From NCBI GenBank assembly GCA_937625935.1, contig OW569355.1:434001-498000 (forward strand): a stretch of DNA of 64,000 nt, read 5' to 3'. Every line of letters starts with the position of its first letter. Within the stretch, counting starts at the first letter, position 1. The notes beneath the pieces were generated by a model, which was not told the DNA's origin, ran no database searches, and saw only the letters and a list, made by a program, of their open reading frames with translations. Below, one piece after another: positions 10,321-20,122 of this stretch. Source of the DNA: Tetramitus jugosus (taxonomy: Eukaryota; Heterolobosea; Eutetramitea; Acrasida; Vahlkampfiidae). A program made the position numbers and the translations under genes.

Positions 10321-11074
10321 TTATTGCCGAGGAGCACCCATACCATCCACTTCTGGCAATCTCTCAATCGTGTATCTGCGCGATTTGATGTACATGAGTG
10401 GAACACCGGGTATTTTTCTGAGACGTCGCTTGAGATCCTTATCGCACGTGGCGACCACATAGATTGGATTGGCTTGCACACGATGACAAATGCAATCATC
10501 GGCATAGGTTCCCTTGTGAGTGCACTTTAATCTCTCAAATCGAGGGTCCTTGGCCGCTCTCAGTGCCACTCTAAACTTTGTACCCAATTTTTCCAATTCG
10601 GCCATGACGCAATCCGTAATGCACGGTATGCACTTGGCGTAGAGACAGTCCATGGCAGCCTTGACTACATCGAGCTTGTTCTGAATGGAAAAATTGATAA
10701 AATTGGTATCGAGGAGGATACGATAAGGTGGACCGAGTGCAGTATTGTGAGAGAAGAACATGGATGAGGAGGCCTTTGGTTTGTGAGTGACCATTGGCTT
10801 CAATTCAGCAGTCTTTTTATCATTTTTGTTGTTGTTTTTGTTGTTTGAACCCTTTCGCAATTGATTCTTCATCTTGTCATTCTTGCTCCATTCTTTACTC
10901 TTTTCACTATATAGGTGGAAGAAAAATCATGATGTGTGAGCTTAAAAAACCGAATTTTCAAACAAATGCTTTGTTGTTTGCAAAAAAAGGCAGTATTTAC
11001 ATTTCTCTGAGCGAAACAAGCTTTCGCTTCAACTTTTCTCCAGTGTTGATTCCCTTCTTTGCTGGAATGACCAT
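10321..11074 (-). CDS. FCF1: FCF1/UTP24-type PIN-domain rRNA processing endonuclease
   Basis: Two exons give 219 residues. Exon 1 (11001-11074) begins [15 protein letters not shown] 94-bp GT-AG intron (10907-11000) follows, and exon 2 is 10321-10906; the phases match (2) and the joined length is a whole number of codons. The PIN domain shows [38 protein letters not shown] and [20 protein letters not shown]. These supply the acidic active-site residues and the paired cysteines and histidine of the Fcf1 family. Fcf1 acts in the small-subunit processome, where it cuts pre-rRNA near the 5' end of 18S. The usual basic N terminus is present in altered form. Without the small first exon the protein would start 36 residues too late. 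Confidence 0.9.
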
Positions 11075-11165
11075 TTTGCTTTCGTTTTGTGTGAGATTTT
11101 TGGTGTTTTGTTTCTTATTTGAGCGGCGAAAATGGCTTCACGTTCTTTATTGAATGGGCGGGAAA

Positions 11166-14100
11166 TTAGAAGGAAGGATCATGGAAGTGGCTTATGAAGG
11201 CACCCACTTGTTGTTCCCAATCACCAATCGTCAGTGCTGAAGTCCGCGAGGGAACATTTCTTTTCTTGGCATTCGAGATTGTGTTCATCTTTTGTATGGG
11301 TGGTTTTGAAGAACTCAGAACACTATTTTCAAGACTCAACAGTACCCTCTTGCTTGTGCTATGGTTGGTAATTGGTGTTCTATGATTCTTTAGAGCGTGC
11401 TTCTGAGGGACTTTTGGTTGAGATTTGATTGTATTTCTGTTTGGCAACTTCCGTTGAGGTTCAGGTGTTGGGTTAGGTTTCGTACGACTGCCACTGTTTG
11501 ACTTTGGAACCTCAGGTAGTACACCAGTGTCAGGCGAGTATCCATAAACTCTCATGAACAAAGCGCTGCTAGATGAACTGGTAAACTTCTTACTGTTCTG
11601 GGGTGTTTTGTAGTGTCTATCCGCCATTTGTGAGATTTCACTCCTATTCTTGATCTCTTCCATTACTCTTGCGGTTGATGATTTCGTTGTAGTTGCAGAT
11701 TTGGTTTGTGATACTTTAGGTTCCTTGCCGCCATTGAAAACTTGATCTAACAAACTTGCATAATTACTGCTAACTGTTCTATCCTCCTGTTTTTTCTCAG
11801 ATGAAGGAGGACTTGACATGAGCTTGTCCTCATTTGTGGTCTCATCAGAATACAACTGTTCAAGCTCGCTTTCAGAGTATTGGTCGCTCTTCTCAGCAGT
11901 ATGTGTAGTTTCAAAAGAATAGTCTGGACTACATTCTTGAGAATCATACCTCTCTTCGCATGGCAGAGATCCACGAATCTGAGAAGATATTCGATTGGAC
12001 AAGGATTTAGGTATGGTCATATGATGAGCTCGTGGTTGTTTGATTGAATTTCTGATATTGTCACTACTATTGATCTTGTAATTGTTGGTTGGCGATGAGA
12101 AAATTGGGGAAGCAGAAAGAACATCAGGAGGGTACGAAGCCTTCTTAGGAGATACATACGATCTCCATTCGAGTTGTTGAAGATTTCTATCTCGTTTAGA
12201 TGTTCGAAGAAATTCATCGACTATTGATTTTGGAATTATCAAGTTACCATACTGATCTTTTGTTGCCGTAGTCAACTTGGGGATATCAGCATCAGTATAC
12301 ACTGGATGTCTAAAGTCGTTTGGTGGTACTTGTGAGCTCAATCGTCTACCTGTTGGTTCACTGTTCGAATGATCATTCGTACCAAAATCGGGACGCTCTC
12401 GAACTCGAGGACTATCCATCAATTGTAATAGTTTTTCAGGAGGTCTCAAACTACGAATATTGCGAGCTCTATTTCCGGTACTTGAACAAACCCCTGTATT
12501 ATCTTTGAAAGTTGGGGATTCTCTCCATTGTTGCTCATACTTCTCCATATTTTCTAATCTCTTTCTTCTTGATAGTTCTATTTGGTTTTTCTTCTCTTTA
12601 ATTCTTCTGGCTAACTTTTGTTTAAATACATATATTCTCATATTCTTCTGGATAATTCGAACAGCCATATCCAACCAGTATAACCGCCTTGATCTCTTCT
12701 CCTTCACTCTCAACCACCATTCTTCTATAGTCACGACACATGCCCTTATTTGCCTTCTCGCGATGCTCATAATCCAGTAATTTTCAATGGTTAACACAGC
12801 CCACTTTCGCTCTTGACGCCTATGGTTGATATTTTTCCACCAATTCTTAATTCTCTGGGCTGCATAAATCTTCTCCATATCGACGCTCCTTCCGCTCTGA
12901 TGAAGAAGTTCTTTCAATCCCTTCAGTAAGTTTCTTCTCACTTTATACCTATAGAACACTCTCTCAATAACTCCAACAGCTGACTTCTTAGCTTTTGATA
13001 TCAATTTTTCTAAGAAGATATATCCTGAGTTCTTAAGTAGTACCGAGTGGGTTCCGATCAAGAATTCCTCCTTGGGAACGTACTGCATCAATATGTTTTC
13101 GAGTGACGATAGTTTCCTGCGCGAAATGAACAATAGTTTCGGAAGATAGGATATCCTAAATTTGTCCAGCGTGATCTTATGTGGATAGGAAGCATCGTCA
13201 ACATCACAAACCATCTTGAGAAAGGACTTCGAAATCTCGTTCTGTAGCATCTCTGTACTCTCAAGAGGGGAATGGTCTTCATTGAATGAAATGTTAGTGA
13301 ATTCAGTGGTACGACAAGGGAATAACTAACAACAAACATCCATACCCAAAAACATAACATGACAGAAGTGGGGCGTCGATGTAAGTAGTTTCAGAGGCAA
13401 CAACTCTCGTAATTTTTGAACAAGCTCTTCTGCATTAAACTTCTTTTGATTTGGTGTAGCATACAACACTGAGCCAAATGAATGATTGATTGTAAATCTC
13501 TGCGATAAAGATTTCACGTCTAAATGCCCATTCATAAACTGCTCGACTATTTGACAGGAACAGCCGTGAGTTTTCCATACATTACAAGTATAATCACTGA
13601 AACCTTCACTCTTCATGCCAACCTCCTCGCTTTCGCACAAATATCGTACTGCCCAAGCATGAAGGTGCTCAACTGCAATATTGGTTTCCAAAAATTGATA
13701 ACTCTGAGGAAGCCAGACAAAATTGAAACTATGTTCGTCTGTTAAGCTTCTTCCCATAGTTTGCATCTTCGATAATGCCCAATGAAAGAGAGCTCGATGA
13801 ACGTATTGAGCCAATGAACAGAAGAACCTGCTCTGTCCTGATGTCTTGGAGATTTGTTCAACCTTTGTTACTAGTGTGTATTTGTCCGTACTAGGTCCAA
13901 ACAAACTACAAATCTCATCCAAAACAGTGGCCGGCAAACTGAGAATGTATTTTCTAATGCGGTCGTTGTGTGCCTTCGGGTTTAAGATTCCACCCATTGA
14001 TGTCTGCTCCATTTCCAGGAACATATTTTCTGCATCCAATAGTAAGATTATCAATGAAACTAACTTGAGGAATTGAGCCCTCTCCATTGTTGATAAATTG

Positions 14101-15037
14101 AGTGCTACATGGAGATCGTTGACAAGAATACTAAAACTTTCAGGAGACTTGAATCGATTTTTGATCCAGTTCGCATGTCTTTTCATGAAGGATGTCCCAA
14201 AAAGTGACTGAAGCGTTTCTGAAGGAGCGTTGAAAAGACTATCAAAGATGGGGAATTTAGAAATGTTTTCTAGCACCTTCCCGTCCAGTAGTTCCCAAAA
14301 GTGGATGTTCGAATGGAGTATTGGTGCGAAAATCTCGTGACCAGTGTACTCGGACTTTGTACTGACTCTGATGTTCACCCTTAAACCATAGACTGATTGC
14401 CACTTCCCTTGATAATCATAAGTTCCTATCTTAGACAACAAGGATAATTGAGCAAATAGGGTTGAACTGCACTTTGGTGCATTCAGATAGTTAACTGTGG
14501 AGGCGATCAATCTCGGAACTGAGTTAAAGAAGTGTGCACACGGCATACCGGTCAATACTACAGTTTGATCTTTTCCTGTCTTCAATACATGTTTCGGAGT
14601 GAGTTCTGTTCTTGAACTATAGGAAGAATCCTCAACTCTCATCATTGGGGAGATATACATACAGAGTTGTAATGACTAGTAAATGTCTTGAATAATACTT
14701 GTTCGATGTTCAATAAACAATTCTCAGCTACTTCCATTCTAGGCGTTTTCAGTCCTCTATCGCCTCCACTAGCAGCTTCACTCACATATGGTACAAGTGC
14801 GACAGAAAAATGTTGTCTGAAGAACGTAACATTCCTCAGATCTAACAACCTGTTGAGTAATCGTTGGGTAATTTGTCTTCCCTGAAGTTTTGAAAATTGG
14901 GATAAGTTGCTTGATGAAGTAGATTCGGACATGGAGTCTTCGCTGTCACTGAACGAGAGGTTCAAGCTCAATGCTTCTTTTTCTCGATTCTCGCGATCAT
15001 CTCGGTCCCCCGGTTGAAACAAGTAGGAATGATCCAT
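11166..15037 (-). CDS. Highly divergent myosin-like protein with IQ-like neck
   Basis: Three coding blocks read as one gene: 15037 down to about 14650, then 14660-13346, then 13252-11166. The second junction is clean: donor G/GTATGG, 93-bp intron 13253-13345, acceptor GTACAG. At the first junction the two frames overlap at 14642-14660 and differ by one base, so there is either a very short intron or a frameshift. Myosin motor landmarks are visible in order: FSVALVPYVSEA (NPYK region), KDQTVVLTGMPCAHF at the P-loop position, EIFAPILHSNIHFWELLDGK, LKLVSLIILLLDAENMF, FETN-like YQFLETN, RFTINHSFGSVLYAT, and a converter with SYPHKITLDKFRISY and EEFLIGTHSVLLKN. The neck has IQ-like repeats (AAQRIKNWWKNINHRRQERK, MAVRIIQKNMRIYVFKQK). 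GESGAGKT is absent, so ATPase activity is unlikely. The start is uncertain: 15037 is the first ATG in frame, but an acceptor-like TTGCCAG lies just upstream. Confidence 0.6.
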
Positions 15038-15396
15038 ATTTCTAAAAATCTCAACTAGTTGCTTCACCTCTGGCAATGAAAAACCGTTTTAGCACAATGA
15101 ACAATTAATGATCGCGACTCGGGCGGTAAAAAGTCGTAAATGTAACTGGGCGCCAACCCCAGGCCGATCAGGATGAAAAAACCAAACCAAGTTCGACCAC
15201 GAAAAAACACTCGACTGGTCCCATGAGTGCCGTCTTTTATCCAAGATATAGATACTTGCTCAGTGGTCCACTATGAGGTTCTTTTTTTGGTTCAAATATA
15301 TGGCAATGCAAATAGCTGACTGACTACCATGATCTACGTATGTTACCCAAGAAACAAATCAGCTTAACAATAATTAGATAATACAAGCAATTGAAC
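15038..15396. other. Intergenic, shared upstream region
   Basis: This lies between the divergent myosin-like and malectin-like genes. It could hold a missed 5' exon of the myosin-like gene on the minus strand. An ATG-led stretch is present near 15222, but no donor could be matched to it with confidence. Confidence 0.35.
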
Positions 15397-15990
15397 ATGA
15401 TACTGAAGTTCAACGGCGGTTGCATACCGCTAATCCTCAAGAAACAGATTGTGGTACTCGCAATGATACTCCTTTTGTTAGATTGTGTTCTGACACTCAC
15501 TGAAGTACGTATCAGAGCAGGCAGCACAGACTCCTACACTGACAAGAGTGGTAACGTATGGCTGGGCGATAGGTATTTCAATGTTGGAACCATGGACAAA
15601 ACATCAGGAGTCACGTTCGCGAATACTCAGGATAACGATCTGTACAGGTTTGAGAGATGGAATGATGCGAGTACACAGCTAACCTATACAATTCCAGGTT
15701 TAGATGAGGGACAATACACTGTTTACCTTCACTTTGCAGAGTTTTTCGAAACAGCATTCAAAGTTGGCGTTCGTGTCACTGATATCTACCTTCAAGACGT
15801 GAAGGTGTTGAGTGGTTATGACATTTTCAGTGAAGTTGGTTCCTACACTGCAACGATAAAAACGTTTGTGGCCTCTGTAACATCATCTGGCATTCTCAAG
15901 ATTGGTCTAGAGAGAATAGCAAGAAATCCAAAGATTAGTGCAATACATGTACTGAAGTCGAATGGTTGTGTTTGCCCAGCCAATCCTTGA
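15397..15990 (+). CDS. Secreted malectin-domain protein
   Basis: A 197-residue protein. The start is the ATG at 15397, and the in-frame TTG six bases earlier is ignored. A hydrophobic segment at about residues 15-32 (IVVLAMILLLLDCVLTL) looks like a signal peptide or anchor. The rest is a malectin-type carbohydrate-binding fold: VRIRAGSTDSYTDKSGNVWL, then RYFNVG, YTVYLHFAEFFETA and IGLERIARNPKISAIHVLK. Malectin domains bind oligosaccharides in the ER or outside the cell. There is no kinase or transmembrane tail, unlike plant malectin receptors. The protein ends in CVCPANP. Confidence 0.75.
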   Translation: MILKFNGGCIPLILKKQIVVLAMILLLLDCVLTLTEVRIRAGSTDSYTDKSGNVWLGDRYFNVGTMDKTSGVTFANTQDNDLYRFERWNDASTQLTYTIPGLDEGQYTVYLHFAEFFETAFKVGVRVTDIYLQDVKVLSGYDIFSEVGSYTATIKTFVASVTSSGILKIGLERIARNPKISAIHVLKSNGCVCPANP

Positions 15991-16242
15991 AAGAACAGAC
16001 ATTGACAAAAGTCAGTATAATTGTTCACCCGCAACACCAGTCGTAACAAAGTATAAAATAGACACCCAAACAAACCATCCCAAAAAGTCTCCTTCATAGT
16101 CATATTATTACACCTCCCAGTACACACTTTTCTGTCTAAACCTGTTCCGACTATTTCAACTAAAAACCTTGATCTGAAAAGCACACCAAAATCCAAAGCG
16201 AGATCAAAAAGCATTTGGATCAAGATCAATAACAACTAAACC

Positions 16243-17190
16243 ATGGTTCAATTTTACAACAATAACAACAGTGTTGTTGTTCATCGACAGAGTCACCACC
16301 ATGTGACCACCAAAAATCCCTTTTCACACATCCAGACAAAAGCTGTCCAAGAGCTCTTGTGTGCCGTGTTGTTGTCTCCTCTGTTCCGCGTGCGTCTCAT
16401 CAAGCAGACCTCACCAGAGAACTCTCACAAGAATGAAGATGAATCGTTGGGAGGTGTTGTTTCGACACTTGAGGGCCTCACAAAGAATCAAGGCCCGATG
16501 GAATTGTGGAAGGGCTGTTTTCTCACAGCTATCAAAGATTTGCCTGCCATGATGGCCAATGAGTGGTTGCGTGAACCATTGAGAGATCAGTTGGGATTCC
16601 GTACAGTGAGTCGCACTATTGACCCTGTTCGTTATTATGTCAATGTCATGACAGAGACATCTATTCTGGGTTCTGTTGGTGCATTGATCAGCGCGCCATT
16701 CAATGTGTTGTATACGAGGATGGCTGTTGATACCAAGGGTGGAAATTTGGCAAAGTACAGAAGTGCAATAGACTGTGCCACTCAAGTCGTATCCAATGAA
16801 GGTGTGGGTGGATTGTTTGTCGGATGGGATGCCGCTGTGCTTCAAGGCATCATGTACAGAAGTGCCTTCCTGTGCACTTATAAATACTGCAGAATCGCAA
16901 TGTTGGGAGAAACAGAGCAACCACTGTGGAAAGTGTGGTTGTTCTACCAGCTTGTCTCTACAGTCGCCTCTGTTGTTTCTTATCCATTGGACACGATTAA
17001 CAAGAGAATGATTGTTCGAGCTGACAAGAGCAATGGAAAGAGCTCGTACAAGAACACTGTGGACGCACTTGTTCAAATATCGAACAAGGAGGGCTTCTTG
17101 AGTCTGTATAAGGGCTTTTGGATCAACAGACTCATTAACATTGCCAGTGCTGCCATTTCATTGGGCACTTTAATGATCATGGAAGAATAA
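16243..17190 (+). CDS. Mitochondrial carrier family protein (SLC25-like)
   Basis: A 315-residue protein starting at an ATG at 16243 in a good context (ACCATGG). Repeat 3 has the family signature SYPLDTINKRM followed by EGFLSLYKGFWINR, and repeat 2 has SAPFNVLYTRM followed by EGVGGLFVGWDAAV. Repeat 1 is weakened: LLSPLFRVRLIKQ replaces PxD/ExxK/R. An atypical His-rich N-terminal extension is present. Carriers of this fold exchange metabolites or nucleotides across the inner membrane, and substrate contact residues cannot be assigned safely by eye. The 3' end faces the PepD gene on the other strand, with only about 50 bases between the stops. Confidence 0.8.
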   Translation: MVQFYNNNNSVVVHRQSHHHVTTKNPFSHIQTKAVQELLCAVLLSPLFRVRLIKQTSPENSHKNEDESLGGVVSTLEGLTKNQGPMELWKGCFLTAIKDLPAMMANEWLREPLRDQLGFRTVSRTIDPVRYYVNVMTETSILGSVGALISAPFNVLYTRMAVDTKGGNLAKYRSAIDCATQVVSNEGVGGLFVGWDAAVLQGIMYRSAFLCTYKYCRIAMLGETEQPLWKVWLFYQLVSTVASVVSYPLDTINKRMIVRADKSNGKSSYKNTVDALVQISNKEGFLSLYKGFWINRLINIASAAISLGTLMIMEE

Positions 17191-17243
17191 AAGTGACTAC
17201 ACATGTAGTGGGATATTTATCATACTCTAAGTGTACATTTGCT

Positions 17244-18989
17244 TTATTGAGCTCTTGTTGCCAACTCGTTCAAAAGGTGCAATGTCAACTCGTAACACTT
17301 GGCAACATCCTTGACGTTGCATGCCTCATCAGGACTGTGTGCGCCAGTGATTGTTGGACCATAACTGATCATATCGAGTCCAGCAATTCTTTCTCCGAGC
17401 AATCCAGTCTCCAATCCAGCGTGAATAGCCTCGACCTTTGGCTTATGATTGTACAATCTTTCATAGACAGCAGTGGCTACCTTGAGTGTTGGTGATTCAA
17501 CATTTGGAGCCCATGCTGGATAAGGATCATGGACTTCAATTGCACGTGCACCAGCAAGCTCCATAACAGCTCTCACAAATGCACCAACAGTGCCTACGGA
17601 GCTGTTTGTTGAACTTCTCTGACTCGTACCAATCATAATCTCTCCTGGTTGTTCTGTGCTTGTCACAAGAGCCAAATTGGTACTTGTCTGCACGAGATGA
17701 GGAATATCAGGGTTCATGCTAATGACACCATGAGGCATAGCAAGCAATGCATTTACAAAACGAGCAGAGAATGCACTGGACCACACCTTGTCAGACTTGT
17801 TGCTGCTATCGTCTTCAAATGAGATCTTTACCTTGTCGTACTTCCACTGTTCATGAGAAACAGCAACCCATCGCTCACTCATTCTCTTCAATGCGTCCAA
17901 CGCTTGTTCATTGGCAACAATCAAATCAACTTCTGCTTCTCTAGGGATGGCATTCAACTTGCTTCCACCTCGAATTCCTCTAATCTCAATCAGTGCAGCA
18001 CCAGTCTTCTTTTCATGATCCACAATACTCTTGATCAAATCAGCCAACAGTTTGAGTGCATTGGCTCTAGGTTCATGAATTTGAACACCAGAATGACCAC
18101 CAGTCAATCCACCGAGCAACAACTTGACATGACAAGGAGCAGTGTTGGACGTGACTAGTGAACTGGACACACTCTCCACATCAAACATTGCTACAGTGTC
18201 TTGACCTCCTGCACATCCGACCGTAAACGTTCCATCTTCCTCCGAATCCAAATTGAGCAAAATTTTACTCTGCAAAAAATCGCGATCAATGTTCATCGCA
18301 CCAGTCATGCCCACTTCTTCATCAATGGTGCACAGCACTTCCAAATTGGGGAGTGTGAAGGGTGCGGATGGTGGATGACTGATCAAGCTCAGTCCAATGC
18401 ACACACCAACACCATTGTCAGCACCCAATGTCGTTCCATCGGCCTTGATCCACAACTCATTGTTGTTCTTGACAATTCTCTGCAGAGTGATTGGATCATT
18501 GTCAAAATCATGAGTCTTGTCCTTGTTCTTCTCAGTGACCATGTCAATGTGACCTTGTGTGGCCACCCAGACGTCACTTGAACCGTTTGGTGACAATTTG
18601 GTGAGCTTACAGTTGCCAACAGAGTCTTCACTGTATTGTGCACCGTGTTCCAATGCGAATTGTTGGAGCCATTGCTTGACACGATGTTCCTTCTTGGATG
18701 GTCGAGGAATTTGACTCAACTGGCAAAAGTGTTGCCAAACGGATTGTGGTTCAAGGCCTTCAATGATTGCCAGTGATTGTTCGAGAGCGGATAATGATGT
18801 CATTGTGTTGATGGTTCCACTGTGGTATTGATGTTGACAATTATTGTTGTTGTTGTTGTTGTTGTGTTTGTGGTTCAAGTGAGAAATTGTTGTTGGATGA
18901 CAGATCAGGAACGATCGCGATGAAACCTTCCAAGTTGGAGTGTATTTGAAACCAGCGCGAAATGGAACCAAACAAGAAGATTGCAGCAT
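17244..18989 (-). CDS. PepD-type aminoacyl-histidine dipeptidase (M20C)
   Basis: A 581-residue metallopeptidase. Metal-binding and catalytic motifs of the M20 family are seen: ATQGHIDMV near residue 145, TTLGADNGVG near 187, TIDEEVGMTGA near 225, DSEEDGTFTVGCAGG near 250 and TGAHSPDE near 550. The GGHSGVQI lid segment is also present. The enzyme hydrolyses dipeptides such as Xaa-His. The first 62 residues are not in bacterial PepD. They contain positively charged and aromatic residues followed by poly-N (codons AAC/AAT), so this could be a mitochondrial targeting extension. A second ATG at 18803 (MTSLSALEQ) matches the bacterial start, so two forms are possible. Confidence 0.9.
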   Translation of the reverse strand: MLQSSCLVPFRAGFKYTPTWKVSSRSFLICHPTTISHLNHKHNNNNNNNNCQHQYHSGTINTMTSLSALEQSLAIIEGLEPQSVWQHFCQLSQIPRPSKKEHRVKQWLQQFALEHGAQYSEDSVGNCKLTKLSPNGSSDVWVATQGHIDMVTEKNKDKTHDFDNDPITLQRIVKNNNELWIKADGTTLGADNGVGVCIGLSLISHPPSAPFTLPNLEVLCTIDEEVGMTGAMNIDRDFLQSKILLNLDSEEDGTFTVGCAGGQDTVAMFDVESVSSSLVTSNTAPCHVKLLLGGLTGGHSGVQIHEPRANALKLLADLIKSIVDHEKKTGAALIEIRGIRGGSKLNAIPREAEVDLIVANEQALDALKRMSERWVAVSHEQWKYDKVKISFEDDSSNKSDKVWSSAFSARFVNALLAMPHGVISMNPDIPHLVQTSTNLALVTSTEQPGEIMIGTSQRSSTNSSVGTVGAFVRAVMELAGARAIEVHDPYPAWAPNVESPTLKVATAVYERLYNHKPKVEAIHAGLETGLLGERIAGLDMISYGPTITGAHSPDEACNVKDVAKCYELTLHLLNELATRAQ

Positions 18990-19027
18990 CTTGTTGAATT
19001 TCGTTTTTTAGTCAATAGTGCATTTAT

Positions 19028-19589
19028 TTAAGCAGTAAGAGCAAACTTTCTTTGTGGGAAGTTTTGTTGCTTCTTGACAATCTTAACCAACTTTTGTGCC
19101 TTGTGGACATCGGTCAAACGTCTTCTGTAAGCACGGGTGTTCTTCTCTCTCAAGTCGATTGGAAGATACTTGGATCTGCTGTACAACTTGCGCACTTCAG
19201 TTCTTTGCTTTTCGGTGAGGATGGTGTTGACACGAGCAACAGACTTTCTCAACTTCTTGATTCCCAAAAGAGCATTGGTGTTTCCTTGGGTAGCCTTGGA
19301 AACTCTCAATTCATAGAGGGATTGCTTCAATTGGTCGAGTTCCTTCAACAACTCTTCCTTATTCTTATTTCTTAGTTCGAATGCCTTGACTGAATAGAGT
19401 AAATGTTAGCAAACATGTCAAATAGTGATGATACAAGAGCCTAAGAGGAGAACAAGCAGCAACAAGAGCGAAAGGGTATTTCAAATAATGAATGTTCGGA
19501 TATTCAAGACAAGCGAAGTCATAGAATATGATTGTTGGTGCATTCTCCTCTTCTGCGAAAATATGTGAAATAATATGACACGTACCCAT
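19028..19589 (-). CDS. RPL35: 60S ribosomal protein L35 (uL29)
   Basis: Two exons give 121 residues. Exon 1 is only ATGG (19586-19589). It is followed by a GTACGT intron at 19390-19585 (196 bp, acceptor CTATTCAG), and exon 2 is 19028-19389. The product begins MVKAFELRNKNKEELLKELD and has RKSVARVNTILTEKQRTEVR, KYLPIDLREKNTRAYRRRL and a C terminus RKFALTA. These match eukaryotic L35 closely in length and sequence. It belongs to the large subunit near the polypeptide exit tunnel. A tiny first exon ending just after the start codon is common in ribosomal protein genes of many eukaryotes. Confidence 0.95.
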
Positions 19590-20122
19590 TGTTTACTTTT
19601 TGGCTGTGTGATGGATATATGTGTTTGTTTTGTTGTGATTTTTGTGTTTTGCGAATTTTTGTTGGGTTGACCGGTTGACTACCTCGTTACAAAATTACAC
19701 TCCGACAGATAAAACACCGCCTTCATGTGAACAGAATCACCAGTGCAGCAATGGCAAAGTCACGTCTGCTGCATAATACCTTGTGATGGCTTGAGGAGTG
19801 TATGTTCACACAAGAACATCAATGAGATCTGTTTTCTTCAGTCAGTGCATATCAATGAGAGAGAATCAGTGCAATTAATGGTGATTTGACGATGAATCAT
19901 TCATCATACATCAACAACATGATATACCTGGTACTGGTTGGATGCATTCAACCTCAGGTCATCACGTTTCGGTGTCTCGATCGTTCCATCAAATCCCCCA
20001 TGTAAAAAGCCTATTTTCCTTCCTCGTCCACACCAAAAATTTTCTTTCGCTGAAACACACAAAAAAGCAAAAACAAAGCCAAAACATTATTCTATTATTT
20101 AACTCATCGTTGTGTACATAAA
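19590..20122. promoter_or_regulatory. Divergent intergenic region
   Basis: This is the upstream region shared by RPL35 (minus) and the Grx-MSP gene (plus), about 530 bases. It must carry both promoters by position, but no specific element could be named. No reading frame is convincing. Confidence 0.4.

Noticed and set aside
10794-11153. Plus-strand hydrophobic frame ([10 protein letters not shown]...) opposite FCF1 exon 1
   Set aside because: It lies over the FCF1 intron and first exon, whose splice phases and sequence fit FCF1 well, so the hydrophobic look comes from the T-rich strand.
16411-17076. Minus-strand frame of 221 codons over the carrier gene
   Set aside because: It starts without ATG, has no motif and is antisense to a well-supported carrier.
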